From contig NZ_CP012559.1 of NCBI RefSeq assembly GCF_000831645.3, positions 2,726,549-2,790,548 of the forward strand: DNA of 64,000 nt, given 5' to 3'. The position numbers and the translations under genes were made by a program. Shown here piece by piece: positions 43,511 to 54,983 of this stretch. Origin of the DNA: Companilactobacillus heilongjiangensis (GTDB lineage: Bacteria > Bacillota > Bacilli > Lactobacillales > Lactobacillaceae). The stretch's first letter is position 1, and every line of letters begins with the position of its first letter. Below the pieces are notes generated by a model that was not told the DNA's origin, ran no database searches, and was given only the letters and a program-made list of their open reading frames with translations.

Positions 43511-43552
43511 TAGTTGGAAGAGCTGAGTGTATTCATCAGCTCTGGAAACGGC
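43511..43552 (+). repeat. Family-1 repeat, internal-deletion mini copy 22
   Basis: TAGTTGGAAGAGCTGAGTGT joins directly to ATTCATCAGCTCTGGAAACG plus GC. Both termini are kept and all inner hairpins are gone, leaving a 42-base hairpin just beyond the stop of the minus-strand permease. Confidence 0.75.
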
Positions 43553-43557
43553 AGCGA

Positions 43558-44976
43558 CTAATCTAATTCTTCATCATCAACTTCTGTTGGTTCAATTTCA
43601 GCTGTAACAGGAGCTTTATTGCGTTCTTTAAAGAAATAAATTATCGTCATAACGACTAAGAAGACGACACCAACCATTAGTGAAACAGTTGTTTCTGGAT
43701 TTAGGAACATGAAAACTAATATAATTAAGAGAGAGATGATTGCTAGGTAATTACTGATTGGATAGAGTGGCATTTTGAATGGGTGAGTTTCCATCATTTT
43801 GTGATTGATTTTTCTAAATCTCAATTCACTCAAGAGGATAACGAACCATGGCACCATACCTGGCAAGACGCTGGAACTGTACACGACAACGAAGATGTTG
43901 CTTGATGTGTGTAGGAATAGTGGCAATGTGTAGTTCAAAATTAGTCCGATTAGAATACCGACAGATATCGTTATAACGGGGATGTATGGAACGTTGTGTC
44001 TCGAAAGCTTTACGAATGACTTAGGTAAGTGTTTTTCCAAACCGAGTGTATAAAGCATACGACTGGAACTGAAAATACCTGAGTTACATCCGGACATGGC
44101 AGCTGTCAACATAACAAAGTTAATGATTTCGGCCGCAAATGTGATACCAACTTTAGCAAAAGTTTCAACGAAAGGTGATCCAATTGTACCTAATTTATCC
44201 CAAGGATAGATTGAAACGATAACGAAAATGGCACCAATATAGAAAATTAAAATTCTACCAACGATTGAACGGATGGCTCTAACGATATTTTCTTGAGGAT
44301 TTTCAGCTTCACCAGCGGTAACACCGATAACTTCGATACCTTGATATGAGGCGACAACAATCGAAAGCGCAAAAACAAAGCCTTTCAGACCACCAGTGAA
44401 GAATCCACCGTTTGTCCAAAGATTACTGATACCAACGGGATGACCGCCGTTACCAACACCGAAGACGATAACGAAGAAACCTAAGATAATCATCATAATA
44501 ATTGTGAAAACTTTGATCAAAGCGAACCAGAATTCCAATTCACCGTAAGCTTTAACAGAAGTTAAATTGGCTAAACATAACGTTACTACAACGATGACAC
44601 CGGCAATCCATTTCGGCATCGTTGGGAACCAAAACTCAAGATATGTTCCGACAGCGATAACTTCACTGATACCAACAACTAGATATTGGAAAACATTGCT
44701 CCAGGCTGTTAAATAACCAACCACAGGATGTAAGTATTCGGTCGCATATTTGGCAAATGAACCAGTAGCAGGGTCAACGTAAAGCATTTCACCCAAAGCA
44801 CGCATTACCATATATAGAATCAATCCAGCCAATGCGTATGCCAACAACACTGACGGACCAGTCCATTTAATAGTAGAAGCTGATCCCATGAACAGACCAA
44901 CCCCAATGGTTCCGCCCAAAGCAATCATTTGCATTTGTCTTGAAGACAAACTGCGACTTAGTTTTTCCTTAGCCAT
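43558..44976 (-). CDS. Amino acid permease, AAT family
   Basis: A 472-residue APC-superfamily permease with 12 membrane segments. QMQMIALGGTIGVGLFMGSA is the family start motif, followed by YLTAWSNVFQYLVVGISEVIAVGTYLEFWFP and GIEVIGVTAGEAENPQENI, typical of AAT members such as the AapA, GabP and D-serine/D-alanine/glycine transporters. The exact amino acid is open. An acidic C-terminal tail (EPTEVDDEELD) is a minor oddity. It is divergent from the Rgg-type regulator, which may control it. Confidence 0.9.
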   Translation of the reverse strand: MAKEKLSRSLSSRQMQMIALGGTIGVGLFMGSASTIKWTGPSVLLAYALAGLILYMVMRALGEMLYVDPATGSFAKYATEYLHPVVGYLTAWSNVFQYLVVGISEVIAVGTYLEFWFPTMPKWIAGVIVVVTLCLANLTSVKAYGELEFWFALIKVFTIIMMIILGFFVIVFGVGNGGHPVGISNLWTNGGFFTGGLKGFVFALSIVVASYQGIEVIGVTAGEAENPQENIVRAIRSIVGRILIFYIGAIFVIVSIYPWDKLGTIGSPFVETFAKVGITFAAEIINFVMLTAAMSGCNSGIFSSSRMLYTLGLEKHLPKSFVKLSRHNVPYIPVITISVGILIGLILNYTLPLFLHTSSNIFVVVYSSSVLPGMVPWFVILLSELRFRKINHKMMETHPFKMPLYPISNYLAIISLLIILVFMFLNPETTVSLMVGVVFLVVMTIIYFFKERNKAPVTAEIEPTEVDDEELD

Positions 44977-45237
44977 ATATATACCTCATCCTCTTTTGTT
45001 CACGTTTCATGAACACTTGTATTAATAATATGGATTATATGATAACGCAGTCTTGTGAAAATGTCATATGTTTTTTCACATTATAATGAAAAAGATAGGT
45101 GTAAAGTTAAATGATTAATATTTTTGATAAATATTCTTGTTTTGTGATTCAATATAAATTTGTTTATATATATTTACAAATCGTCCTATAAATTAGATAA
45201 TATAAGGTAATAGTAAAGAGACTTTTCGAATCTATAT

Positions 45238-45285
45238 AATTATGCGGGATATAAGGCAAAACTTTACCTTTTATTCCGCATAATT
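45238..45285. promoter_or_regulatory. 48-bp near-perfect palindrome upstream of the Rgg-type gene
   Basis: AATTATGCGG and CCGCATAATT are the outer arms. The inside (ATAtAAGGcaaAA / TTtaCCTTtTAT) is also largely self-complementary. It lies 37 bases before the regulator start and 262 bases from the divergent permease start. It is either a large operator or a leader hairpin. The rest of the 44977-45322 gap is AT-rich with no other clear signal. Confidence 0.7.
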
Positions 45286-45322
45286 TATCTAAGGGATTTG
45301 AAGATGTAGCGAGGACAAAACT

Positions 45323-46204
45323 ATGGATATTAATATTTTTATTGAACGGAGAAAGTCATTAAAAATGTCGCAGGTAAAGCTGTGCGAGGGTATTTGTACG
45401 CAATCGACCTTGAGCAAATTTGAGAATAACGGCCGTGTACCTTCATTGAATATCTTGAATAAACTTTGTGAGCGCTTGGGATTATCAGTGGATGATCTCT
45501 ATAAAAATTCAACCGACTCCACAGCTCATATGCGTCGGGTGATAGAGCAGATTGAAAAGAAATTTATGATGGAAAGTTATCCTGAAGTAGCTCAAGGTTT
45601 GAGTGAAATCGATGTTAATACGATCAATAACACGACCTTAAAACTCCAGTATTACTACCAAAAAGGCTTATTTACGACGTTAACTAATGGCAAGCCGGAA
45701 GAGATGTTTTTCTACTTCTCACAGATTTTGGACGATTTAGACGAAAAACATCAGACAATTTATTCGTATATCGCTTATATTGGCTTGGGAACCTTCTATT
45801 CTCGAATCAATCAAATCAAAGAAGCTAATTTTTATTTTGAAAAAGCTTGGAATTTTATCAAGTTACATGAAAACGAAACTTACCCTAAGAATACAGTGAA
45901 CGATTATCTGCGCTTATTGACAGTTATCTTTTTCACGGCTTCCTTCTATATTAAGGTGGAAGATTATGATAAGGGGACTGATTTAGTTAACCGTGGAATC
46001 AAGTTGTGTGCTGAGGAACATATGACATACTACTTGCCACGTTTGAAGTTGTTGGCGGCCAAGATTGCTATTGGTCAAAGTAAGTCTGCCGAAGAGGTTA
46101 AAGGCTTGTTGACGGAAGCTGCGGCTTTTGCCAAGATCAATCGGAATGAAGTAGTTGAATTGAGAATTAATGCATTACGTAAACAATATGAAAATGAAAA
46201 ATAA
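45323..46204 (+). CDS. Rgg/GadR/MutR-family XRE regulator
   Basis: A 293-residue protein. The XRE helix-turn-helix at about 4-60 (KMSQVKLCEGICTQSTLSKFENN) is followed by an alpha-helical TPR-like domain to the end, the architecture of Rgg/PlcR regulators, which usually bind short peptides. I looked for a small hydrophobic peptide gene beside it and found none. Genus relatives of this type control neighbouring transporters, so the divergent AAT permease is a candidate target. GCGAGGA precedes the ATG. The large palindrome at 45238 lies in its leader. Confidence 0.85.
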   Translation: MDINIFIERRKSLKMSQVKLCEGICTQSTLSKFENNGRVPSLNILNKLCERLGLSVDDLYKNSTDSTAHMRRVIEQIEKKFMMESYPEVAQGLSEIDVNTINNTTLKLQYYYQKGLFTTLTNGKPEEMFFYFSQILDDLDEKHQTIYSYIAYIGLGTFYSRINQIKEANFYFEKAWNFIKLHENETYPKNTVNDYLRLLTVIFFTASFYIKVEDYDKGTDLVNRGIKLCAEEHMTYYLPRLKLLAAKIAIGQSKSAEEVKGLLTEAAAFAKINRNEVVELRINALRKQYENEK

Positions 46205-46246
46205 AAAAATTCCTAGCAGGATAATTTTCTGCTAGGAATTTTTTTA
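46203..46246. terminator. Bidirectional terminator Rgg / adhesin
   Basis: AAAAAAATTCCTAGCAG and CTGCTAGGAATTTTTTT pair perfectly. The adhesin stop codon overlaps the T-run. Confidence 0.88.
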
Positions 46247-49200
46247 TGCTCTTTTACGTTTTAGTTCACAGATTGAAATGAATCCTAAGATCAATACTCC
46301 CAAAATTGAGTAGAGAATATTGGCATCTTTGGAACCGGTCTGAGGCAAAAGACTATTTGAAGTATTAGTCCTTTGATAAGGAACAGATGGAACCATTGGA
46401 TTGTTAGGTGTGAAGTCGGTAGTTGTGTCAGAACCGCCGCCACCGTTATCTGTATTTATTTGGTCGCCAGTACCGCCATTGCTACCGTTGTTTCCATTAT
46501 TACCACCAGGATTGTCTGGAGTAAATGGAGTGCCAGGGTTATCAGGATTATCTGGGTTTCCTGGTGTCTTTGGTGTGTGAGTATTGGTAATCGTTATAAC
46601 GTTGTTATTGGTTGATTGAGCAGCAGTATAACCAGAAACAGCATCTTCTTGAACGCTGTAGTTGCCATTCTTGTCCAAGTTATTCCAAGTGTATGACCAA
46701 GCATTGAGTGAACTCAATTGAACCGCTTGACCAATTACTGAGCCATTCTTCAAAAGATGAACGGTTACTTGGCTAGGACGTAGATTATCCTTATTATTGC
46801 TGTCATTCCAAAGTTTATTGACAGTTAGATTAGTTTTATCGTCTTTTGTAGTTGTTGTGCTTGGCGTGTGAGTGTTGGTGATTTTCACATTGGTGGCGCT
46901 TGTCTTATCAATGTTAGATGTGTAACCAGAAACGGCATCTTCAGAAACCGTATAGGTCGAAGCCTTGTCGAGTCCTGTGAAGTTGTGGGCCCAGTTGTTG
47001 TCTGCGTTTAGAGCAGATGAGTCAACTTCTTTACCATCTTTGAAGAGGTGAATAGTAACTTGACTAGGGCGAAGATTATCTTTGTTGTTACTATCGCTCC
47101 ATGTCTTAGTTACATTCAAGTTAGTTTTGTCATCAGTTGTGGTTGTTGTTGAAGGTGTGTGGGTATTGGTAATCTTTACGTCAGCTGGATCAGTTTGATT
47201 AATGTTAGTTGTGTAGTTATCAACATCATCTTCAGTAACATGATATTTCGTAGACTTATCAAGTCCAGTGAATTCGTGGGTCCAGTTGTTGTCCGAATTG
47301 AGGACTGTTGAATCAACGTTGGTATCGTCAGCATTTAATAAATTAACTGTTACTGATGAAGGACGAAGCTTGTCTTGATTATTATTATCGCTCCATATTT
47401 TAGTGACCTTCACGTTAGTTGTTGTGTCACCAGTGTTGCCACCAGGTGTTTTGTCTAACGTATTGGTGATTGTTGTGACAGTATCATCTGTATTATCGAC
47501 AATCTTTTTGTCATAATCATTAACATTATCTTCATCAGCTGAGTATTGAATAGCTTTGCCATCAGCGTCATTCTTAGCTAAACCAGTCCATGTATAAGAC
47601 CATTTACCATTAGTATCAGGTTTGATAGTTACAGGGTCGCCGGTTTTTGTACCATTGGCTGTTAAGTACACCGTGATAGAACTAGGACGTTTGGAACTAT
47701 CATTATCAGACCAAATCTTGTTGACGGTAAAGTCGCGTGTATCGTCGGTTGGTGTGGTTGTTGATTTATATGTATTGGTGATGGTTTCTTTTGTTTTATC
47801 AATTTCAGATGACATGGTATATCCATCAGGTACGGTTACTTCTTGGGCCGAGTAAGTTATTTCATTGCCGTCAGCATCATATTTTGGTAACTGGTTAGTT
47901 TCGCTTGCGGTATTGTTTGGATCATTGGCGCCAAATTTATATGTCCAGTTATTATCAGAATTCAAGGTAACTGGATCGCCTAGTGGTTGGTCACCTTGTT
48001 TATTGTCATTTTGATATAGTTGAATTTGAACAGAAGCAGGGTTGGTAACATTTTTATTGCCGCCGTCGTCCCAAACTTTGTTTACTGTTAAGCTTGTCGC
48101 AAGTGTATTAGTAATGGTTTTATCAAACTTGTTACCATTATTTGTTGTCTGAGTGGCAATATAACCTTTGGGTGCAGACCAAGTAAAAACATCTTTACCA
48201 TCGTTATCTATATAACCGATTTCTGAAACAGTCCAATTGGCATTTGATGGTAAATTCTCCAAAGTATAGGTCCAATTATTGTCGGCACTCAAAGCGAAGA
48301 CGTTATTTTTAGGGGCGCCATCACCATAAATACCGGTAAGAACAGGATTATGTTGATCTGCATTATTACCATCGTTCCAAACCTTAGTAACCTTCATTTT
48401 GGATAAAACGTTAGTAATATCATAATTGGTTGGATCAGTAATAGATGTGAAACCAGTAACAGGAGTCTCTTGAACGGTATAGTTGTAAGCATTACCATCA
48501 TTATCATATTTAGGTAAGTTATTGAAAACATATGACCAATTGGTATCAGCTTTAATTGTTTTTGAAGCATAGGGTGTTGCTGAATTACCATTTTGAATCA
48601 AATTGATTGTGACAGAATCAGGTAACTGGGTCCCAGCAGGAACATTCCAAATCTTGTGACCCATAATTGAAGTTACTTGGTCACCATCGTGTGCATCACT
48701 ACCAAGCGTTGTATTCGGTTGGTTGATTGTAATATTTTGTAGTTCATCTTTATTGGAAAGTAAGTCACCAGTATTTGAATAAGAGGTTGACTTTTCAGCT
48801 AAATTATCGATTTTAGTGTAGTAAGTGATGATTGCAGTTTGATCAATAGTACCTAAGTTTACATCAAACCCATCTTCAGTTGTTGTTGCGTTGATATCTG
48901 CAAATTTGTTTACAGCATCATTAGTGATATTACCGGTCGTATGATCAGCGGTGGCAGAATTAACTGTAATCGGATGATCAGCATCATTTAATAGGGTTTG
49001 ATTTTTCCCTAATGTGTCTCGATAAATGGCATCAGGAATTTTTTCGCCCTTATAGTTAACTCGGACGGTCCATTGAATAATGTCACCATTTTCGATGTAG
49101 CTACCGTACTTGTAAAGAATTTCATTAGGATCAGTCACAGAGGCTTGTCCGACTGAAGCACTGCCTGTCGAATCGCTATTGTTTGTAGCTGTACCACTAA

Positions 49201-49785
49201 CGTTCCAATCAATAGGAACGTTTTGATGTTCTTGGACTAGGTTCAAATTCCAACTAGTACTGACGAAAAATGAACCTGTGACAGTATCAGTCTTTGATTT
49301 ATTAGCTGCATAATTATTGAATTTGATGGTTACAGTTCGATTTGTTTTATTTAAGGTAGCTGTACCAATTTGTTTTCCACCAGGTATTTCAGTTACTGGT
49401 TGTGGTGCAGTAACATCACTGGTAATAACTAATTCTTTGGGAACGGTGACAGTAATTGTGTCACCCTCATTTACGCCACCCTCATTTACGCCACCCTTTG
49501 GAGTAGCAAATTCCCAGTAAGCTCTGATGGTGTCGTACGGATCAAAGGTGTTTTGAGGCTTACCCTTGGCATTTTGTAATTGAACCTTAGTAATAAGTTG
49601 ACTGCCCCAATCTTTGGCAGTTGTTTGAGTAGCATCGGTATTTTGATCACTATTCGTTTGATTTGTTACGGATGTAGTCTCTGGAGTGGAACTATCAGCC
49701 GCATTAATGATATTTACTGAGCTGGTCATAAAACAGATAGGATTATGATCAGTAGACTAAATATGTTATTTCCCTTTTTAAACAT
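46244..49785 (-). CDS. LPXTG-anchored adhesin with seven Cna-B domains (signal peptide split by a frameshift)
   Basis: About 1180 residues. The open frame starts at ATG 49729 without a ribosome site. In another frame, ATG 49785 with AGGGGAG encodes MFKKGNNIFSLLIIILSV, and one added T in the run at 49730-49733 would join it to MTSSVNIINAADS, a normal signal peptide. Next comes a collagen-adhesin-like N-terminal region (DTIRAYWEF to about 370), then seven Cna-B repeats, several starting VTKVWND or VNKLWND, a Pro/Asn/Gly-rich linker (GNPDNPDNPGTPF), LPQTG, a membrane segment and KRKRA. It is sortase-anchored. The ligand is unknown. Confidence 0.85.
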
Positions 49786-49952
49786 ATTTATTTCTCCCCT
49801 CAATTCGATAATTCATGATTACTTACTAAATACGTATATTAGTAATTTTACTACTATTGTCTCAAATATAAATATATTGATAATAAAGCTTAACAAAAAG
49901 TTGTCGATATATAAGCTATAATGACTTTATCTGTAACAATTTGGAGGAAAAT

Positions 49953-50743
49953 ATGGCCACACTTGAAGTTAAGAATTTGCATGTTGAAATTGAAGACGAA
50001 GAACGTAAAACCAAAAAGAGATTCTCAAAGGTGTCAATCTTGAAATGAAAACTGGCGAGATTCATGCCATTATGGGTCCCAACGGTACTGGTAAATCTAC
50101 TTTGTCGCAAACAATTATGGGGCAATCCAATTATCACGTTACTCAAGGGATATTTTGTTGAATGGTGAAAGTATCTTGGAAATGCCTGTCGATGAAAGAG
50201 CTCGTAAAGGTTTGTTCTTGGCAATGCAGTATCCTGCCGAAATTCAAGGTGTTACTAACGCTGAATTTTTGCGTGCTGCCATCAATGCTCGCCGTCCCGA
50301 AGATGATAAAATTTCAGTGATGGATTTCCTCAAAGAATTAGATAAAATTTGGAACTCTTAGATATGAGTCAAAAAATGACTGAGAGATATCTTAATGAAG
50401 GCTTTTCCGGTGGTGAGAAGAAGCGTAACGAAATTCTCCAATTATTGATGATCAAGCCCAATTTTGCCTTGCTAGATGAAATCGATTCTGGCCTAGATAT
50501 TGATGCGCTAAAAGTTGTCTCCAAAGGTGTTAATTCCATGCGTGGCGATAATTTTGGTGCATTGATTATTACGCACTATCAACGTCTCTTGAACTACATT
50601 CAACCTGATGTTGTCCATGTAATGATGGGTGGTCGAATTGTCAAAACTGGTCCAGCTGACCTGGCTTTGAACTTGAAAAAGAAGGTTACGCTGGTTTGCG
50701 GGATGAACTGGGACTTGATGTTAAATTGGTTGATGAAGATTAG
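49953..50743 (+). pseudogene. sufC: SUF ATPase SufC, frameshifted
   Basis: Over its four frames this reads as a full SufC: MATLEVKNLHVEIED, Walker [19 protein letters not shown], signature [11 protein letters not shown], Walker [20 protein letters not shown]. At least four one-base losses interrupt it: at GAGATT near 50023, in a G run near 50149, an A run near 50345 and before GAAAAAGAAGG near 50680. All lie in or beside homopolymers. SufC powers the SufBCD scaffold for Fe-S assembly. Since every SUF gene here shows the same pattern, sequence error is likelier than real decay. GGAGG precedes the ATG. Confidence 0.85.
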
Positions 50744-50754
50744 GAGGTAGCGTT

Positions 50755-51906
50755 ATGACGCCGGATAAATTAGTACAAATCGCTACTGAAAATAATGAGC
50801 CAGAGTGGTTTATTCAAAAAAGACGGATGGCTTTGGACGTTATGGATGAATTACCTTTGCCAGAAATCCAACGATTCGATTTTCATAATTGGCAAATGAC
50901 GCCAGATGTTTCTAACGAATTAGAACATCATTGCCATCCAATCAAAATTACGTATTAACTGATATTTTTGATGCAATTAATGATTATCCAGAATTATTGC
51001 AAAATATTATATGCAAAAAGTTATTAAACCTGATGAAATAAATTTACTGCTTATCACACAGCCTTTATGAATCAAGGGGTATTTCTCTACGTGCCCAAGA
51101 ATACGGTATTGATGAACAATTGAAATTAATTTTGAACAGGATTCCCAGACACCATTTATTTCACATATTTTGATTGTGGCCGAAGAGAATACGCATTTTC
51201 ATTCATTCAAAAAATGACCACTAAGGGTGATCAAGATGTGTTGCCAACTGTATCGTGGAAATAGTTGCTGAAGCCAATAGCAATATTAAATATGCGGCAG
51301 TCGATGAATTAGGAGAGAACGTTACTTCCTATTTAAGCCGTCGAGCTTACGTGGGACAAAACGCCTATGTTGATTGGTCAATTGGGATGATGAATAGCGG
51401 CAATACTATCGCTGACTTTGACACTGATTTGTATGGTGAAGGTTCGCATTCGGAAATTAAAGTTGTTGATATTACGTCTGGTCGTCAGCAACAAGGAATC
51501 AACACGCGTGTAACCAACTATGGCAAGCATTCGATTGGAAATATCAATCAACGTGGGATCATCATGGATCGATCACGCCTGATTTTTAACGGTATTGGTC
51601 ACATCATTAACGGTGCTTCTGGTTCTAATGCCGAGCAACAAAATCGGGTCTTGATGATGTCTAGTAAAGCACATGGGGATGCTAATCCCATTTTATTAAT
51701 TGATGAAAATGATGTTTTAGCAGGTCATGCGGCCAGTGTTGGTCAAGTTGATCAAAAGCAATTGTATTATCTGATGAGTCGTGGGATTGATAAGAAAACT
51801 GCTCAACGCTTAGTTATTCGTGGTTTCTTGGGTGATGTACTCGTTTCAATTCCATCAAAACAGATCCGCGAACAATTAGTTCAGACAATCGAGAGGAAGT
51901 TGGAAA

Positions 51907-51935
<29 letters not shown>
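50755..51935 (+). pseudogene. sufD: SUF scaffold protein SufD, frameshifted
   Basis: The N-terminal part (MTPDKLVQIATENNEPEWF, 67 codons) and C-terminal part (from 51255; [60 protein letters not shown]) are intact. Between 50930 and 51260 several one-base losses break the frame, although the translation across frames still reads as SufD. It partners SufB and SufC as scaffold. It follows sufC by 11 bases, and sufS begins inside its 3-prime end. Confidence 0.82.
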
Positions 51936-53131
<1,196 letters not shown>

Positions 53132-53135
<4 letters not shown>

Positions 53136-53576
53136 GTTTGTCAGGGTTGAACAATTTATACCGTGAAGTGATATTGGACCATTCAGAGCATCCACATCAC
53201 AAAACAATTTGGAACATGCGACAGATAAAGTGACTTTAAAAAATCCTACTTGTGGCGATGTAATTAACTTGGAAGTCAATTTGGTTGATGGGAAAGTCGC
53301 TGACATCGGCTTTACTGGTGAAGGGTGTACGATCAGCCAGTCGTCAGCTAGCATGATGACCGATGCGGTGATTGGCAAAACTACTGCTGATAGTTTGGAA
53401 ATGGCACAGATATTTTCCGACATGGTGATGGGTAAAAACGTTCGGATGCCGACTTGGAAAAACTTGGTGATGCGGCAATCTTGTCCAGTGTCATGCAATT
53501 TCCAGCACGAATAAAATGCGCCACACTTTGTTGGTGGGCCTTGAGAAAATCATTAGGAGAAGAAGTCGATGATTGA
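53132..53576 (+). pseudogene. sufU: Sulfur-transfer / scaffold protein SufU, frameshifted
   Basis: About 148 residues across frames: MSLSGLNNLYREVILDHSEHP, NPTCGD, GCTISQSSASMM, and [16 protein letters not shown], the three cysteine sites of SufU that bind zinc and accept sulfur from SufS. Breaks occur near 53204 and 53450-53535. It overlaps sufS (ATGA) and sufB, whose ATG at 53569 lies within its last codons. The order sufC-D-S-U-B is canonical for Bacillota. Confidence 0.82.
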
Positions 53577-54897
53577 TTTAAATGATTCAGATTATGAATA
53601 TGGTTTTCACGATGACATTGAACCAAAATATTCTACTGGTCGTGGTTTAACGGAAGAAACGGTTCGTCAAATTTCGGCTGAAAAGCAAGAGCCCCAATGG
53701 ATGTTGGATTATCGTTTGAAATCATTATATTATAAAAGTTACCAATGCCCAATTTTGGACCAGATTTATCTGATTTGGATTTGGAAAATATGTATTATTA
53801 TCAAAAATGACTGATAAAAAAATCGGGACTGGAATGATGTCCCTGATAAGATGAAACAGACTTTTGACCGTTTAGGAGTTCCCGAAGCCGAAAGAAAATA
53901 TTTAGCTGGTTCGTCAGCTCAATATGAATCTGAAGTGGTCTACCACAATATGCGTGATGAATTTGAGAAAATGGGAATTCTGTTCACTGATACGGATACG
54001 GCTTTGAAGGAATCCCGAGCTATTCAAGAAGTGGTTTGGTAAATTGGTCAAGGTGATAAGTTTGTTTGCAGCTTGGTTTGGTGGTTTGGTCTCAGTATTT
54101 TCTGCGTTTTTGATTTTGTATTTTTCCCCCGCTGAACTCCGGACATTGTCACTTTGATCATTGTTTGATTGCCAAACTTACGTTGAAGGGTGTCTGGCCC
54201 GTTCAAGTCTTCGCGGTGCGCGAACAAAATATAAAGTCATATATATTTTGTATCACAACCTGCGGAAAGAACGTTCAAAACGCCGTTATACAACGATTGG
54301 ATAACGTGTTTGGAAACTAAACGGGCCGCTGCAGAAGAAAACGCCACGATGGAGTGGGTCGACGGAAATTTAGGTTCCAAAGTTACCATGAAATACCCAA
54401 GCGTGTATTTGAATGGCGAAAATGCTCGTGGAACAATGTTGTCAATTGCGGTTGCCAGTAACGGAATTCATCAAGATTCAGGTGCCAGAATGATTCATAA
54501 CGCCAGGAATACTTCGAGTTCAATTGTCTCTAAGTCCATTGCTAAAACTGGTGGCTCCGTTGATTATCGTGGGACCGTTCGTTTTGGAAAACATTCGGAT
54601 GGTTCAAAGGCACACGTTGAATGCGACACTATCATCATGGATAACGAGTCTTCGTCAGATACAATTCCATATAATGAAATTGATAATGCTAACGTTTCAA
54701 TGGAACATGAGGCTAGGGTTTCTAAGATTTCGGAAGAGCAATTGTATTACTTGATGAGCCGTGGAATCTCTGAAGCCAAGGCTACGGAAATGATTGTTAT
54801 GGGATTTGTGGAACCATTTACGAAAAAATTGCCAATGGAATATGCGGTGGAATTGAATCGCCTGATCAGTTATGAGATGGAAGGTTCGATTGGATAA
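53569..54897 (+). pseudogene. sufB: SUF scaffold protein SufB, frameshifted
   Basis: The N-terminal [16 protein letters not shown] and [14 protein letters not shown] and the long C-terminal frame from 54310 ([59 protein letters not shown]) are clear SufB. Between 53740 and 54310 several one-base indels disrupt it. It forms the SufBC2D scaffold on which clusters are built. It ends the operon before a good terminator. Confidence 0.85.
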
Positions 54898-54898
54898 G

Positions 54899-54928
54899 GT
54901 AAGCATCCTAAAATAGGGTGCTTTTTTG
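54899..54928 (+). terminator. Terminator of the SUF operon
   Basis: AAGCATCCT and AGGGTGCTT form a stem around AAAAT, followed by T6. It lies right after the sufB stop. Confidence 0.8.
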
Positions 54929-54983
54929 TTGAACCCTGTATAATACAGTTAAATTGACTGTTTTGAAGAAAGTGGTGAGGAAC

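Noticed and set aside
40529..44976. A GABA pathway linking the aldehyde dehydrogenase, AAT permease and GadR-like regulator
   Set aside because: There is no glutamate decarboxylase or GABA aminotransferase in the window, and the permease substrate is undecided. The grouping is too weak to report.
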